Assembly (NCBI GenBank): GCA_900208305.1
Contig: OAPG01000001.1
Coordinates: 1,798,001 to 1,862,000 of the forward strand
Source: Melanopsichium pennsylvanicum
Taxonomy: Eukaryota; Basidiomycota; Ustilaginomycetes; Ustilaginales
Direction of reading: 5' to 3'
DNA length: 64,000 bases
In this document: in pieces, positions 29,443-40,900 of the stretch
How positions within the stretch are numbered: position 1 is the first letter of the stretch
Layout of the letters: each line of letters opens with the position of its first letter
The notes under the pieces: generated by a model
Told to the model about the DNA's origin: nothing
The model's database searches: none
The model's input: only the letters and a program-made list of their open reading frames with translations
Made by a program: the position numbers and the translations under genes

Positions 29443-31491
29443 ATGTCCAAATCCAACTATGCCTTCAAACCCCCAACCCAACCTACTGGCGTGCGGTATC
29501 AAAATCACATTGGCGCACCCACTCGGTCTGAAAAGACACCTCAGAGAGTCCTTTCACAGTCCATACGTATACATGTACTCCGAGACAAGCTTGATCCCAA
29601 CCGAGCTACCAAGCTCGAACTGCTGGCACACCAACTTGGAGCACAAGTTACAAGCGTTCCCGAGGCTGCCAATATGGTTGTGACCGTTTTGAAGGCGCCG
29701 AAGCGAATCCTAAAGCATTTTCCTGATGAAGAAGTAAATGTGATTTCCAGAAGGATAGCTGAGACATTGGATAGAGGAGAAGAGAGAGAGGCGGATGCAA
29801 ACAGGCCCTTGGGCGAAGGATTGGGGAGAGATTGGAGGCGGTTTGTTGTCACACCGGAATGGTTGGAGAAGATTAAGGAGGTGGGGACCTTAATTGATCC
29901 TGATTTATACCCTGCAGTGAAGCTCAAACAAAATTCCGAGGTGGAAGAGGAGAGGGAGGAGGAAGCATCTTACTTGGCGCAACCAGTCGTTGGCGAAAAG
30001 AGGAAACGCAGTCCAAGCGACTCTCCTCTCTTACCCACCTCTAGTCATCCTTCTCGTCAACCAATCAGAACCAAAGCATCTCCCTCTATATCATCATCAT
30101 CATCCACCATTGTTGTATCACCCTCTATGACTTCGTCCGAACCTGAAACCTTGCCGTCCAACACTTATCGCCCACCATCTAGAGACTCTGCCACATACTA
30201 TGATCCGATCTACCCTCCTTCCAATTGCCTACCATGGACAAATACCAGATATGCATGTCGACGACCGTCACCACTCATCTCTCCAAATCAAGCGTTGATC
30301 GCTGAGCTCGAAACTATCCGAAACGAGCGACGCCTCACCGGAGACACGTACAGTGAAATGGCCTACATGCGTGCCATATCTGCATTGAAAGCTTTCCCCT
30401 TTCCTATCCCGGATCCGATCCTAGATCCGCCCGAGATTTTTGACGCTTCGCTTTTGGAAATGCGGCTTGGCGAGGTAGAAAGGTTGAAAGGCGTAGGCAA
30501 GAAGGTTTTTACACTGGTAAAACAGTTCTACACATCCCACAAGGAAAAGGGAAAATATCGAGACGAGCAGCAAGCAATGGGGGAGTGTAGGATCATCGAA
30601 GCCAAAGTCATTCATCGAGACAAAGCGGTTTACATTATGACGTGTTTCACAGAACTCTACGGGATTGGACCTATCGGTGCACGCGATGCGTTCAAATCTG
30701 GTGCAAGGTCGTTTGCAGATGTTTTCAATCGAGGCAAATCGCTTGCTACTCACCTCTCGATACGAGAATCGGTTCGAATCTTGCGAGATCTACGCAAACC
30801 TATCGATAGAGTGGAATGTAGAGCAATAAGCCAAGACATCATGAATTTGGTCAAAGGGTTGTTGGGGATTGGTGTGGAGGTCAAGTACGAGATTTGTGGG
30901 GGATATAGGAGAGGGAAGGAGAGGACGTTTGATTTGGATGTGATTATTGGTCATGATGAGGCGGCTTCTAGGGCACTTCATATGAGACTTTTGGAGGCGA
31001 TGAAAAGTAAAGGTCTCATTTCGCATATTGTCAACGTTTCCACTCCTGTTCCATCATTCACCGATCCAGACACCGAACCAAGTCTCGCCTCCAATTTTAA
31101 CTCGTCTTCTTCTTCCGACCTCAAAGCACAACAAACACCAACAACAACAACAACAACAACAACAACAGCAGCAGCAGTCCACATCGATATCGCAAACATT
31201 GTCATCACCCCCAACCCAACGCCCAACCATCCTCACCCAATCCATCGAAGAGTAGACCTCGTATTCTGCCCATTGCACGTCTATGGAGCCACCGTCCTAG
31301 GTTGGACGGGCAGTATGACTTTTGAACGCGATCTTAGACTGTGGGCCAAAAGCAAAGGATACAATTTCAGTTTCGACGGTTTGACGAATTTGGCTGAGAA
31401 TTGTTTGGTTGAGACCAGGAGCGAGCAAGACGTGTTCAAGGTTTTGGATTTGGATTGGGTGGCTCCCGAATGGAGAAATTGCGATGCTTAA
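29443..31491 (+). CDS. POL4: Family X DNA polymerase (Pol IV / lambda / mu type)
   Basis: A 682-residue protein, started at ATG 29443 (MSKSNYAFKPPTQP); an in-frame TTG at 29356 is the only upstream alternative. Residues about 40-160 form a BRCT-like domain (IRIHVLRDKLDPNRATKLEL...VVTPEWLEKIKEVG), then a Ser/Pro-rich linker. The helix-hairpin-helix region (about 285-440) includes RLKGVGKKVFTLVKQFY and the fingers-type motif TELYGIGPIGARDAF. The palm begins GGYRRGKERTFDLDVIIG (near 486); its two aspartates are the metal ligands, and the third is in RRVDLVFCP (near 604). TGSMTFERDLRLWAKSKGY is the conserved nucleotide-binding end. A poly-Thr insertion of about 10 residues (31138-31167) lies in the palm. 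The GG[YF].RGK start resembles the Pol mu/TdT form. Expected role: gap filling in nonhomologous end joining and base repair. Confidence 0.93.
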   Translation: MSKSNYAFKPPTQPTGVRYQNHIGAPTRSEKTPQRVLSQSIRIHVLRDKLDPNRATKLELLAHQLGAQVTSVPEAANMVVTVLKAPKRILKHFPDEEVNVISRRIAETLDRGEEREADANRPLGEGLGRDWRRFVVTPEWLEKIKEVGTLIDPDLYPAVKLKQNSEVEEEREEEASYLAQPVVGEKRKRSPSDSPLLPTSSHPSRQPIRTKASPSISSSSSTIVVSPSMTSSEPETLPSNTYRPPSRDSATYYDPIYPPSNCLPWTNTRYACRRPSPLISPNQALIAELETIRNERRLTGDTYSEMAYMRAISALKAFPFPIPDPILDPPEIFDASLLEMRLGEVERLKGVGKKVFTLVKQFYTSHKEKGKYRDEQQAMGECRIIEAKVIHRDKAVYIMTCFTELYGIGPIGARDAFKSGARSFADVFNRGKSLATHLSIRESVRILRDLRKPIDRVECRAISQDIMNLVKGLLGIGVEVKYEICGGYRRGKERTFDLDVIIGHDEAASRALHMRLLEAMKSKGLISHIVNVSTPVPSFTDPDTEPSLASNFNSSSSSDLKAQQTPTTTTTTTTTAAAVHIDIANIVITPNPTPNHPHPIHRRVDLVFCPLHVYGATVLGWTGSMTFERDLRLWAKSKGYNFSFDGLTNLAENCLVETRSEQDVFKVLDLDWVAPEWRNCDA

Positions 31492-31619
31492 CCAAGCGAT
31501 TTCAAAAGAAGTACAGTAAGGTGAATTAGTTGTTGCTTCCTCTGAATGAATCATAAAATTCATATATACCCGATAATAAGGATGGATGTTCAAAAGATTC
31601 GAATTGGCATCGCTTGATC

Positions 31620-31621
<2 letters not shown>

Positions 31622-31682
<61 letters not shown>
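31622..31682. repeat. (GT)n microsatellite, about 30 units
   Basis: An uninterrupted GT dinucleotide run between the convergent ends of the polymerase X and SED5 genes. An alternating GT tract of this length can adopt Z-DNA; any function is unproven. Confidence 0.95.
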
Positions 31683-31687
<5 letters not shown>

Positions 31688-31756
31688 ATATGTGAAAGAG
31701 AGAATATGAAAATCTCTAGCATGCGATTACCATTCTCTCCAAGCAAAGCAGAATGT

Positions 31757-33307
31757 CTACGATACGAGAATGAAGACTGTTTTCAAACCAACCAAAGGGT
31801 CAAGTAAAATAAAACAAAAGCAAAGGTCTCTGGTCAGCTTTATCATCCTCCATCTCTTACCAACCCCATCGCTTCTCTTTTTTTTTTTTTTTTTTTTTTT
31901 TGTCTATTCTTTACAACACTTTGTAGAAAGGTAGTAAAGCATACTTACGCAAGAAAAACACAATCAAAACACCAAAGATTTTCAACATCAACCACCTATT
32001 GCTGCTAACACTCGCATAATACTTTACCAATTCTCTCTGTGCTCCACCTACATTATCCACCACTTCCATCACATTGTCGTCGATCCTCTGTACCGTCTCC
32101 CTCTGTTCGGCCACCATGTGAGCGAGTTGGGAGAAGATTTGACCCAATTCCGAGATGGTGGATTCAATACTTTCAATCGCCGTACTGCGTTGTTGCATGT
32201 AATTGGTTTGTTGCGTATCCAAAAGTTGCATTTGGAGGTATTGATCACCGGAAGAAGCTGTGCCTGAAGGATTGCTGCCGCCCATGTCGAGCGCGAGAAA
32301 GTCGGATTCGGACGAATTTCCGGTGGATTTCTTGCCTTTGGGATCGTACCCATCGGATGAAGTAGATTGTTGCAAGCCGGAGGAGGAAGTGTTGGGATTC
32401 AAGGGGGAACTACGATGCGCCATAGCACTGGCTGTACGTGTGGGGTTATAAAGTGGAGAATCTGCACCAGCATTACCATTTGGACCAGCAGCGTTGGGTT
32501 GTTTGCCACCACGAGAACGAAGAACTGCATATTCGACGTCAGCAACATTATTCATATCAGCACAACTAAATATCATTATTGGTTCCCTCTCTCAAAAAGG
32601 TATGGTACTTACCAGAATTCTCACCCGGACCCATCCCTGCTGCAGAGTTGGAAAACATGAACTGCTCACTTCGGTCCTTGCTCGCTTTCATATTCTGCGT
32701 CCTCACCTCGAGGATATCTTGAAAACTTGTTGTAGCACCTGCTAGCGTGGTTTGAAGAAGTGTGACCACATTCCCACGATGTTCTTCGGCCCGGTCAGGT
32801 TTGCTGGATTTGTTGGCCTTGTTGAACGCTTGCAGGTCGGCGAGTTGTTTGTTGATCGCAGCTATGTCATGTTTGATGATGTAGGTGAGTTCCGAAATTT
32901 CGACAGGTCGATCATCGAAGAGTGTTTTGCGGCGAGCCACTGTCAAGGTTCGTGAAAGCGAGGTTGGACGATAGTGCATTTTCACCGTGTCGACATTAAA
33001 GCGTGAAGGAGTTGCAAGAGTAAGTAAAGAGACAAATATGAGAGTGACAACGGGACACAGCAAAATTTAGCTTACATTGAGCCAATCGCTGAAGTTTGGC
33101 AGTGGTACTAGCGATATCTTTGCTGATTGCCTGAGCTCTCCTTGCAAACTCTCCTTTGGGCGATGCTGTCGCATTGTTGAGCAGCTTCTGTTTGGCACTA
33201 CCTGCGTGTTGTGCTGAACGGGAAGATGCGGCTTCCACTAGACCCTGAAACTCGCTTGTTCGATCTTTGACTGATTGACTGTAGTATGATGTGGGTGTGT
33301 ACGACAT
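31757..33307 (-). CDS. SED5: Syntaxin-5 / Sed5 Golgi Qa-SNARE, four exons
   Basis: The t-SNARE of the cis-Golgi for ER-Golgi and intra-Golgi fusion. Reconstructed exons: 33076-33307, 32613-32939, 31949-32524 and 31757-31776. Junctions: T|GTAAGC ... GACAG|TGG restores the family sequence RLAQLARRKTLFDDRPVEISELT; G|GTAAGT ... TGCAG|TTC; C|GTAAGT ... AACAG|TCT. The total of 1155 nt gives 384 residues. Features: an N-terminal peptide region; the three-helix Habc domain with the Sed5 signature RKTLFDDRPVEISELT; a Ser/Gly-rich linker; the SNARE motif (IESIESTISELGQIFSQLAH, zero-layer Gln in FSQLAHMVAEQ); and a C-terminal membrane anchor. The 20-nt last exon changes the hydrophobic tail to VLIVFFLLFILVS, ending at TAG. 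Reading through the donor instead gives a charged tail (RKYALLPFYKVL) that would spoil the anchor. Intron 3 contains a 24-nt A tract on the coding strand. Confidence 0.93.
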
Positions 33308-33704
33308 TATCGGTAGCTTGGGGCAGCCTGACTTTGTGGTGGTGGGGTGTCAGTGTGCAATTTGATTGCTTAGTACAGTGGCCGGAGCACAGATGTGTGC
33401 TGGTGCTCGTTCGAACGGTGATGATGAGGAGTAGTAGTGGACAAGAGATGCTGAAGGGGACAATCGGACTATGCTTGCAAGGTGTCGGATGACGATGATG
33501 ATGATGATGATGATGTTGAGATAGTGAACCCGATTCGACTCGACGTTGGCTGTGCGTGTGGCAGGTGTACTGCGAGGTTACACATTGGAACGTCCACCAA
33601 TTCATTTCCGACTCCCGCATCTATTTTTTTTTGATTTTTCCGAACAAAAAGGCATGGCCGTGCACCATGTAGTGGAGGCAATTCGTTCAAACTCACTTCC
33701 ACCA

Positions 33705-33746
<42 letters not shown>

Positions 33747-33768
33747 ACATAAGAGGAGATCACCAGCA
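33308..33768. promoter_or_regulatory. Shared divergent promoter, SED5 / CUS2
   Basis: 461 bp between two genes read away from each other. It contains a (GAT)n run (about 33494-33515) and a composite (TC)n(AC)n tract (about 33708-33749) that ends only 20 bp before the CUS2 start codon, so it probably lies in that 5' UTR. Confidence 0.65.
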
Positions 33769-35199
33769 ATGCACCCTTTACCACCAACCGCTTCGGGATC
33801 CGAAGATTCGAGGGTATATCTAGACCGTCTATCCGGTAATTGGAGATACGAAGATGATCAGGGAGACGAGTGGGAATGGACTCCTTTCGTCCAACATGTT
33901 GGGCCGGCTGTAGATCAGGGCGAGGTAGACGAAGAGACTTCTGCCCCATCAAGCTCTTCATCAGCTCAAGCTCCGAGTGGACACTGGGTCAAGGTCTTGG
34001 ACGAGGACCTGATCAAAGCTCAGCAAGCAGCTTACTCTGTTGCTGGCGTCGACGAATCCACTCCCTCACAAGCCGTGCTTCGGCGTGGAAAGAAACGTGC
34101 TGCATCTTCCCCTTCTGCTCAGCCCTCGATGTCCTCTTTCACCTCTTCGAACATCAAGTCTAAGATCCCACCAAGTAAGAGACCCAAACCTATCACCTCG
34201 CTATACGTTACCGGTCTTCCGTTGGACTCCACCGCCTCGGAAATCGCCAGTGTGTTCTCACGATATGGCGTCCTACTAGAGGACGATCATGGTCTACCGC
34301 GCGTGAAGACGTACTACGACGACAATACGGGGATGTTCAGAGGCGAGGCTTTGGTCGTTTACTTCAAAGCAGAGAGCGTAGAGCTTGCGATACAGATGTT
34401 GGATGGGACCAGTTTGCGAGGTGCGATTGGACAAAGCTCTTGCTCGGGTCCAATCATGTCAGTGCGTCGCGCTGAGTTCCCAACACATACCTCCAGCGGG
34501 AGCAACGTCACGATCAACACCAACAGCGCTGAAAAAGGCTCTAATTCATATACGCCAAGCACACCTGGCGCAAAAGAGAAAGCAAATAGCGAGACAATAG
34601 GTCAGAGAAGAAATCTTAGCGATCAAGAGAGGAAGAAAATCGCACGTCGGGTAGCCAAGCTCGAAAACAAACTCTCCGACTGGAGGGACGATTCCGATTC
34701 AGATACGATACCTACAGCTGTCCCGCCTTTCACCACCCCATCCCAACCTTCCAAATCCAACCATACCGCATTGACCAACTCGAATGGTGGAAGAGGAGGA
34801 GGACGCACCGTGGTCCTAACTAAAATGTTTACGTTGTCTGAACTGGAAGAAGATCCAACCCTCTTACTCGACCTCAAAGAAGATGTAAGGGACGAATGTA
34901 GCGAAATGATCGGTGGCGTGACCAACGTGGTTTTGTGGGATCAAGAGCCCGAAGGTCTGATAACGGTCAAGTTCAAAACATCAGAACAAGCAAGGCAATG
35001 TGTAAACATGATGCAAGGTCGTTTTTTCGCTCGCAGAAGAATCGATGCATTTGTCATGTCGGCCAAACCCAAGTTGAGAAGAAGCGGCAAAGGCCCAGAT
35101 GACGCTGTCGACAGCGACAATGAAGGGCAAGGTCATGCGGATAAAGACGAGGAGAAACGAAGAGATGCGTTTGCAACTTGGTTGCATGAAGCTTCTTGA
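33769..35199 (+). CDS. CUS2: Splicing factor Cus2 / Tat-SF1 (HTATSF1) homologue
   Basis: A 476-residue single-exon protein from ATG 33769. An N-terminal aromatic segment (SGNWRYEDDQGDEWEWTPF) matches the Tat-SF1 N-terminus. Residues about 143-228 form RRM1 (SLYVTGLPLDSTASEIASVF, then FRGEALVVYF). A charged coiled segment follows (DQERKKIARRVAKLENKLSDW). Residues about 345-455 form a second, UHM-type RRM (VVLTKMFTLSELEEDPTLLL, then MQGRFFARRRIDAF), whose GRFFARRRI keeps the R-x-F feature that binds Trp-containing ligand motifs. Cus2/Tat-SF1 interacts with SF3b1 and helps U2 snRNP adopt its active form. The length is near S. pombe Uap2/Cus2 proteins and shorter than human Tat-SF1, lacking its long acidic tail. 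Confidence 0.92.
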   Translation: MHPLPPTASGSEDSRVYLDRLSGNWRYEDDQGDEWEWTPFVQHVGPAVDQGEVDEETSAPSSSSSAQAPSGHWVKVLDEDLIKAQQAAYSVAGVDESTPSQAVLRRGKKRAASSPSAQPSMSSFTSSNIKSKIPPSKRPKPITSLYVTGLPLDSTASEIASVFSRYGVLLEDDHGLPRVKTYYDDNTGMFRGEALVVYFKAESVELAIQMLDGTSLRGAIGQSSCSGPIMSVRRAEFPTHTSSGSNVTINTNSAEKGSNSYTPSTPGAKEKANSETIGQRRNLSDQERKKIARRVAKLENKLSDWRDDSDSDTIPTAVPPFTTPSQPSKSNHTALTNSNGGRGGGRTVVLTKMFTLSELEEDPTLLLDLKEDVRDECSEMIGGVTNVVLWDQEPEGLITVKFKTSEQARQCVNMMQGRFFARRRIDAFVMSAKPKLRRSGKGPDDAVDSDNEGQGHADKDEEKRRDAFATWLHEAS

Positions 35200-35553
35200 T
35201 CCTCTACTTCCCCCTTCGATGCTCTCGTCATTCCCCAGTTTGATCTTTCGCATTTCTCAACAAGAACGGCAGAAAATAACAACCAAATCGCTGTGTCTTT
35301 CAAACGGCAGCAATCCGTATGCCTTCCTGGAACAGATGATTGGAATTGGATGGAGAAAAGAGAGTATCGGGACCCCCAAAAAAACAGTTGCTGTAGCGTC
35401 GTGTAGTGCGTCTGGTCGTGTTGTATAGTGTATTGTGAGTGCATGTGGTTGTTTGATACATCATGTTGAATATTTAAATATTATGAGTGTCCATGTTCGT
35501 ACAAACTTCTACGAGATCGCTCCTCCTATTGTCCTTTGTCCAACACTACCTCT
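35200..35553. other. Convergent intergenic, CUS2 / SCH9
   Basis: 354 bp between two stop codons. It holds the two 3' ends; AT-rich sequence near 35465-35490 (TTGAATATTTAAATATTATG) could serve poly(A) site functions. No gene seen. Confidence 0.55.
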
Positions 35554-38307
35554 TCAGCGATTGTACATGACCTCATCCTGATCCAGTTGATTGAAAGTCG
35601 CCTCACCATCCATCTGATCATCATCGTCCTTCACACCCATCCTACTCATTCCCAGACTCGCCCCTGCCAATCCAAATCCACCTGACCGACTCCTACCTCC
35701 AAAACTACCTGCAACACTCCCTTCGTATGTCCCACTGTAACTGAAACCTCTAAATTTATCCTGCACACTCCTTGTAAGCAACTGATCATCTTCGTCGCCT
35801 CCACCCCTCGCTTTGTTGTTGATCGCCATGCCTTTACCATCCTTCTCACCCAACACATCGCCGTTACTCAACGCATCCGCTGCATCCACATTGGACCCTT
35901 CAAATCCAGGAATCACCGCAACATCCTTCAAGTCGGTCTCGGTGAACTCGGGGTCAAAGTTGGCCACGCTCTCATCCGATTCCACCAACGGCTTGAAAGG
36001 CGGGGTGAGTTGTTTCTTTGCAAGCGCGTCAAAGTCGATATCCTTGAAGAAGGGATGTTCTTTGAGATCCTGCGCATCCCGCTGTGCACCCAATCGATGA
36101 CGAGGGTTACGGTTGAGAAGCCCTTTCACAAACTGCTTCCCATCGTCTCCAATAGCACCTCGTGGGAACTTGATCTTGCCAAAGCAGATGTTTCGGTACA
36201 TCTGCTGCGTATCCTCTGCATAGAATGGCGACCAGCCACAGCACATCTCGAACAGCAGCACTCCCAAAGACCAGAAATCGACTAATTTCGAGTATCCAGA
36301 TTCATCGAGCAGAACTTCGGGAGCCAGATACTCGGTGGTTCCACAGAAGGTGTTGGTGAGCTGACCAGCGCCGAGATCGGGTTTGGAAAGACCAAAATCG
36401 CACAACGCCACATGACCAGTCGCATCCAGGAGGATGTTTTCAGGTTTGAGGTCACGGTAGACGATATCGTACTTGTGCAAATGCTCAAGGGCGAGGACAA
36501 GCTCAGCGATGTAGAATCGCGCGCGTTCCTCGGTGAAACGACCTTCTCGTTGCAGGTGCCAGAAGAGTTCTCCTCCAGACTTGTAATCCGTAACGAAATA
36601 GAGTTCTGTCGCGCTCTGAAAAGAAAACTTGAGCCCAACAAGGAAGGGACAGTCAAGCGACTTCTCCAGAATCTTTCGTTCGCCCATTGTATGCGTGACC
36701 TCCTTCTTGAGCGCTATCTCGCGCTTTGAAAGAACCTTCATGGCGTAGATACGCTTCGTGTCCTTCTTTCTCACCTGGAAAACCCTTCCAAAGGTACCTC
36801 TCCCGATGAGCTTGAGGTACTCAAAGTCGTGGGGCAAAAGCTTCTTTTGCGGCATTCGCTCGTACGAGATCTGCACCCGAATCTCGCCGCGATGGTTCTC
36901 CACCCCCTCCTCGTCGTCTCTCGAGGAAAGCGGATACCATTGGTCGGACATCATCTTGTGCACCAATCTGGGCTTGATCTCGCGCATGCCCAGGAATCCT
37001 TCATCCTCGGAGTGCCGGTCGTAGACGGAAATGTAGATAGGCTGCGAGTCTTGAGTGACATCGAACGTGACTTCGTGCTTCCAAACTGGATTGTGGTTCT
37101 GGCCGGTGCGTGCAATTGCATCGGCAGGGGTGACCGTCTTGGCTCGGCTCCGACCAGCCTCGCCTGCCTCGGAACGGGGCTGAGCGATGCCCTTGGCTTC
37201 CTCTCCGAACTCGTCAATAGGTTCACGTCCAATGAACTCGTTCTTGTCGAACTGGATCACTGCATAAGGCCGAGCAGCAGCGCTGGAAACAGCAAGGTTG
37301 CGACCTGCGACGATCTTGACTGTAAGATGCCCCCGTGGTGCGTTGGTGTTACGTGTTCTGGTCGGTCCGGAAGCGGTGGTGCTGCTGCTGCTGATGGCGC
37401 CGTTGGAAGTGGACGCGGATGCGGCGGGTACGGCGGGGGCTGCGTCGGTCATGGGAACTGGTGTATTGGCTGAAGGGAGCGTAGCATCATTTTTCTGCTT
37501 GGGTGGGGGTAGCTTCATGGTGAAATCAGGATCGCTGAGCGAGATGGAAGTGGTTGGAATAGAAGAATGCGAGGTGATGCCGCCCGGGGTCCTCATTCCT
37601 GGCGTGACATCACCAGGTAGATTAGTGCCAACGATGGATGAGTTGAGCGAGGAACGAGAAGATTGCTTTGTCATGGTCGGGGGTTGCATGGTGTCGAAGG
37701 GGTTGCGTTCGGCGCCATTGGAGTGAGAGCTGGATGCTTTCGGGGTAGTCTGTCAGGCAGAGAGGAGCCAGAGACGCGAGTGGTCAAAAAAAGGCCGCAA
37801 TGAAAGAAATGAAACGGTGGGCAGAGGGAGAGGCATTAGATGAAGCTCCACAGCGACAAGCAACTGTAGCGGGTACGCGCCTGCTCGATGCAACCGACTA
37901 CGCGGAGGAAGCAACCGCAGAGATACAAGGCAACAAGCTCTTACGGTTCGAAAGCCGGCGTTTAAAACCTCAAGGGCCATGAGGCAGTCACTTGTCGCTG
38001 AATTGCGTAAAGATCGGCGTCAGCAACCAAAGTCGTCAACCATTGCAGCGGTTGGACCACTTTCGTCGCGCTCCTGGAAAGCCCTTTTATCGGCTGAAAA
38101 GACCGTCTTGCCAACACAGAATATGTGTATCTATTCGCAATCAGATCCGAAAAGATGAAGGCAACGCGATCTGTCGCGTATGGAGACGTGACGCCGCAGC
38201 GCAGTGTACATTCGACGCCACTACCCCAGTCAAGACATGAACCGGTGATTACTTACCTGATCTGCTGGGCCCGCAGGCCAGAGGCCGCGCAACATGTTGG
38301 AAGCCAT
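35554..38307 (-). CDS. SCH9: AGC-family protein kinase Sch9 (C2 domain + kinase), two exons
   Basis: A nutrient-responsive TOR-linked kinase. I propose two exons: 38257-38307 (MASNMLRGLWPAGPADQ, donor GTAAGT) and 35554-37749 (acceptor CTGACAG), giving 748 residues. Without the first exon the protein would start at ATG 37689 (711 residues). The joined frame is open and adds 37 residues, so I favour it. Domains (748 numbering): a Ser/Thr/Pro-rich N-terminus; a C2 domain at about 155-300 (HLTVKIVAGRNLAVS, NPVWKHEVTFDV); a kinase domain at about 328-590 with the glycine loop LIGRGTFGRVF, catalytic YRDLKPENILLD, DFG in LCDFGLSKPD, and activation loop NTFCGTTEYLAPEVL. The AGC tail carries the turn-motif region and the hydrophobic motif FRGFSYSGTYEG (near 683), the TORC1 site in Sch9/S6K. 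C2 plus AGC kinase is diagnostic of fungal Sch9. Intron 1 is 507 bp. Confidence 0.93.
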
Positions 38308-40900
38308 GGTGGAGTTTGTCAGAGTGAGGGTGGTATTCGAAAGCAAGTGCCTGGTGAGGAGGTCAGAATAGCACGCCAGATTCGATGCGTGAGATTTGGT
38401 CGAGTATCTGTCTATGGTAAGGACCAGATTGAGCACCGCGATAGTCTAATCGATAGAGAGAGTTTGTGAAGGCTGATTGCGAGTTCAAAAAAGAAAGTGT
38501 GTACCTGCTGCTTGAATGCCAGAGATGATTGAGAAGACAGGTCGAGTGTCAAAGGCTGTTCTGCGCTATTGAATGAGGTAGCTGCTAGGTATATCTTGGG
38601 TTGCTGGCTGCGATAAGGTGGACAGGCGTGTGTGGAGCGCGTGAGATCTGGCCTGATCGTTTGGTCAAATGGCGGAATTTCGGTGAGGTTGTCCGAAACT
38701 GCGCTGTGGCTGTGAAGTGAGGGTGATTCCGAAGAAAAGCTGAGTCGTCGGGCACACCGATGCCGTATTGTGGTGAGATGATTTTGATAGACCGACGGGT
38801 CGTATCCGCTTGACTTGTGGAGGTGTAAGTCGGAGTGAACGTGTGGGAAAAAAATCCAAGTCAAAGAAGCCTTCGTGTGTGACCCAGCTCAAGTTGAGAT
38901 GTAAGCGTTGCCGAGGATCAGGATGTGCGAGGGCACTGTGCGGCGTTGATGGGTGGAGAAGCGTAGGTGATGGTTATAAAGATGGGCCGAGTGTCATCCA
39001 AAGCTGAGGCGATATGTATGAAGTGGACCGACCAATGCGAGTTTGATTGATGCCGCGCCGAGGAATACTTTTGTGGGCAGGGTAGGCACAGCACATACAG
39101 TAATTTACAGCAATGTGTTGGGTTTTGATTTTTGTGCTCTCTGCTGTACTGTAGTTTTGCCGAAACTTGTTGGCTGGCAGGTAAAAAGGTGCAAAAAAAG
39201 GACGGCAGACAGAGGGGTGACTTTGTGGCTGTCCACGCGCTGAACAGCTGAGTTGGTCTGTAACTGCTGACTGCGGGCTGCTGCCCCACATGCCAAGTTT
39301 TTAGTTTCTCGCCTCTCTCTAGCTCTGTCTCGCGTTCGCTGTTCTTTTGAATGCAACCCTTTTTGGCACGTACCCAACTCCGGCCAGCAGAGAGCAGCAG
39401 CAGCATTTTTCGTACCGAATCAAGCTCATATGCGCTGAGGTTTTGTTGCCGTGGCCCAACCTCGAACAACATACTGTAGAATCAAAAAAGAGACCGAGAT
39501 TAAACTTACAGCCGCAAGCGTATTCTACCGTCAGCGTGCTTACTGGAAAGCTGCAGGAAAACAATCTCGTCGCTCTACCGTAAATGAAGCTTTACAAAAG
39601 CCAGCCCAGCAACTGCTTGCAAGAACCGCTTCACTTATCGGGCTTTCGTCGCCGTGACCAGCTGCAGCTGCTGAATTCGACAACCTTGGCCTGAACCTAA
39701 GAAGCAAGCTACGACCCCATACTCCTTTTGGTGACATGTGACACGGCTTGTAGGTGTTGCATTTCAGAGCAAGACCTTGACCTCTCATGAGCTCTCGGGG
39801 CGGCTCGTCGACTGCGAGGATGGTGCAAACACACACGAGAAAACCCCCGCAATTTGCTTGCAGCGGTCAGTCCAATGCTGCAGAACTGTGGCTCGCGCAG
39901 ATCTCTGTCGCATGTGTTGCATCGTTGTTAGACGTGCTCTTCTTTCATTCGAGCCTTCTTGGCAACTCCTTGACGCGAGTCAACCTGTCAGGCCTCATCT
40001 CCAGGTGGGAGAACAGATGCTATCGGATCACTTGTACAAAATCTTGTCGCTCCATGCCAAATTGATCGGCCAATTCCACATACAAGCGGGTGCGGAGCAC
40101 GGGCCAAAATTATTCTGAGAAAAGACATTGTCGAGAAGCTAAAAAAGCTGTCTCGCCAACTTCGTTTGTGAGCTTCTCGCTCGGTTGCCGTCTCTCCTCT
40201 GCCAATCCCATTGCAACGGTGATCCTGCTTCTTGGCGTGATACGCCTGATCATTGTTCTTGCAAGCTCTGTGCAATACCTTGATTCTAAGACTCTGGTGG
40301 TCGACAACTGAATGGACACTTCACCACATAAGTCCCAAGCAACAACAGACGTAGGAAGCCAGCGAATGCGGCAGTCGTTTTTACCTTATTTTACAGAAAT
40401 TGTCTAAAAAAGCAGAAAGCAAGGCTCGAAAATCGGGGCACCGAATCCTGTTTTGTGTGACTGACATGCATATTCGACTACAGCCGGCCGGGATCGATTA
40501 GAAATCTACCGATCTTTGGTCGAAAATTGTGAACGTGAGCGTGACTGGGACTTAGCCGCGCGCTCGACCACCGCAAAATCGTCCAACCAACAGCGCCCAT
40601 CACTCGTTGCTTGGTTGTCAACTCCCACTTCCATACTTCACACGCCCAACACAAGACCATTCTCGGCTCTTATTTGTCCGCTCTAGAGGAACGCACGCTC
40701 TCCCAAGGAGGATACTAGGAAGAAGGATCTTGAACTCTCTTTCCGCCCAATCCAATCAAACATACCCCATACATCGTATCTGGATCTCGGAGGAACCCAC
40801 GTACAAGGGCCCATTGACCTACCACAGGTTCAGAAGCGCACCCATCAAATCGATACATAGCAAACACACAGACTTGTAGCAGCAATTCTCAGTCTCCACA
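38308..40900. other. Long divergent intergenic region, SCH9 / RG-tailed protein
   Basis: 2.6 kb, the longest non-repetitive gap here. It contains TACAGTAATTTACAG at 39096-39110 and related half-sites TACTGTAG at about 39144 and 39474. C/T-rich sequence from 40650 to 40880 is probably the promoter and leader of the gene at 40901. Open frames up to 184 codons occur on both strands (for example minus 38918-39472), but they lack family resemblance and overlap each other, so I do not call them. Confidence 0.5.

Noticed and set aside
31911..31948. SED5 protein ending by read-through (tail RKYALLPFYKVL)
   Set aside because: It would place charged residues in the membrane anchor; a good GTAAGT donor and a downstream acceptor give a proper hydrophobic end.
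37941..37980. tRNA T-arm-like GGTTCGAA
   Set aside because: The flanking bases do not pair into a T stem and no cloverleaf could be drawn.
38412..39472. Open frames of 150 and 184 codons on the minus strand upstream of SCH9
   Set aside because: Overlapping frames with no recognisable domains and mixed composition; more likely leader or intergenic DNA.
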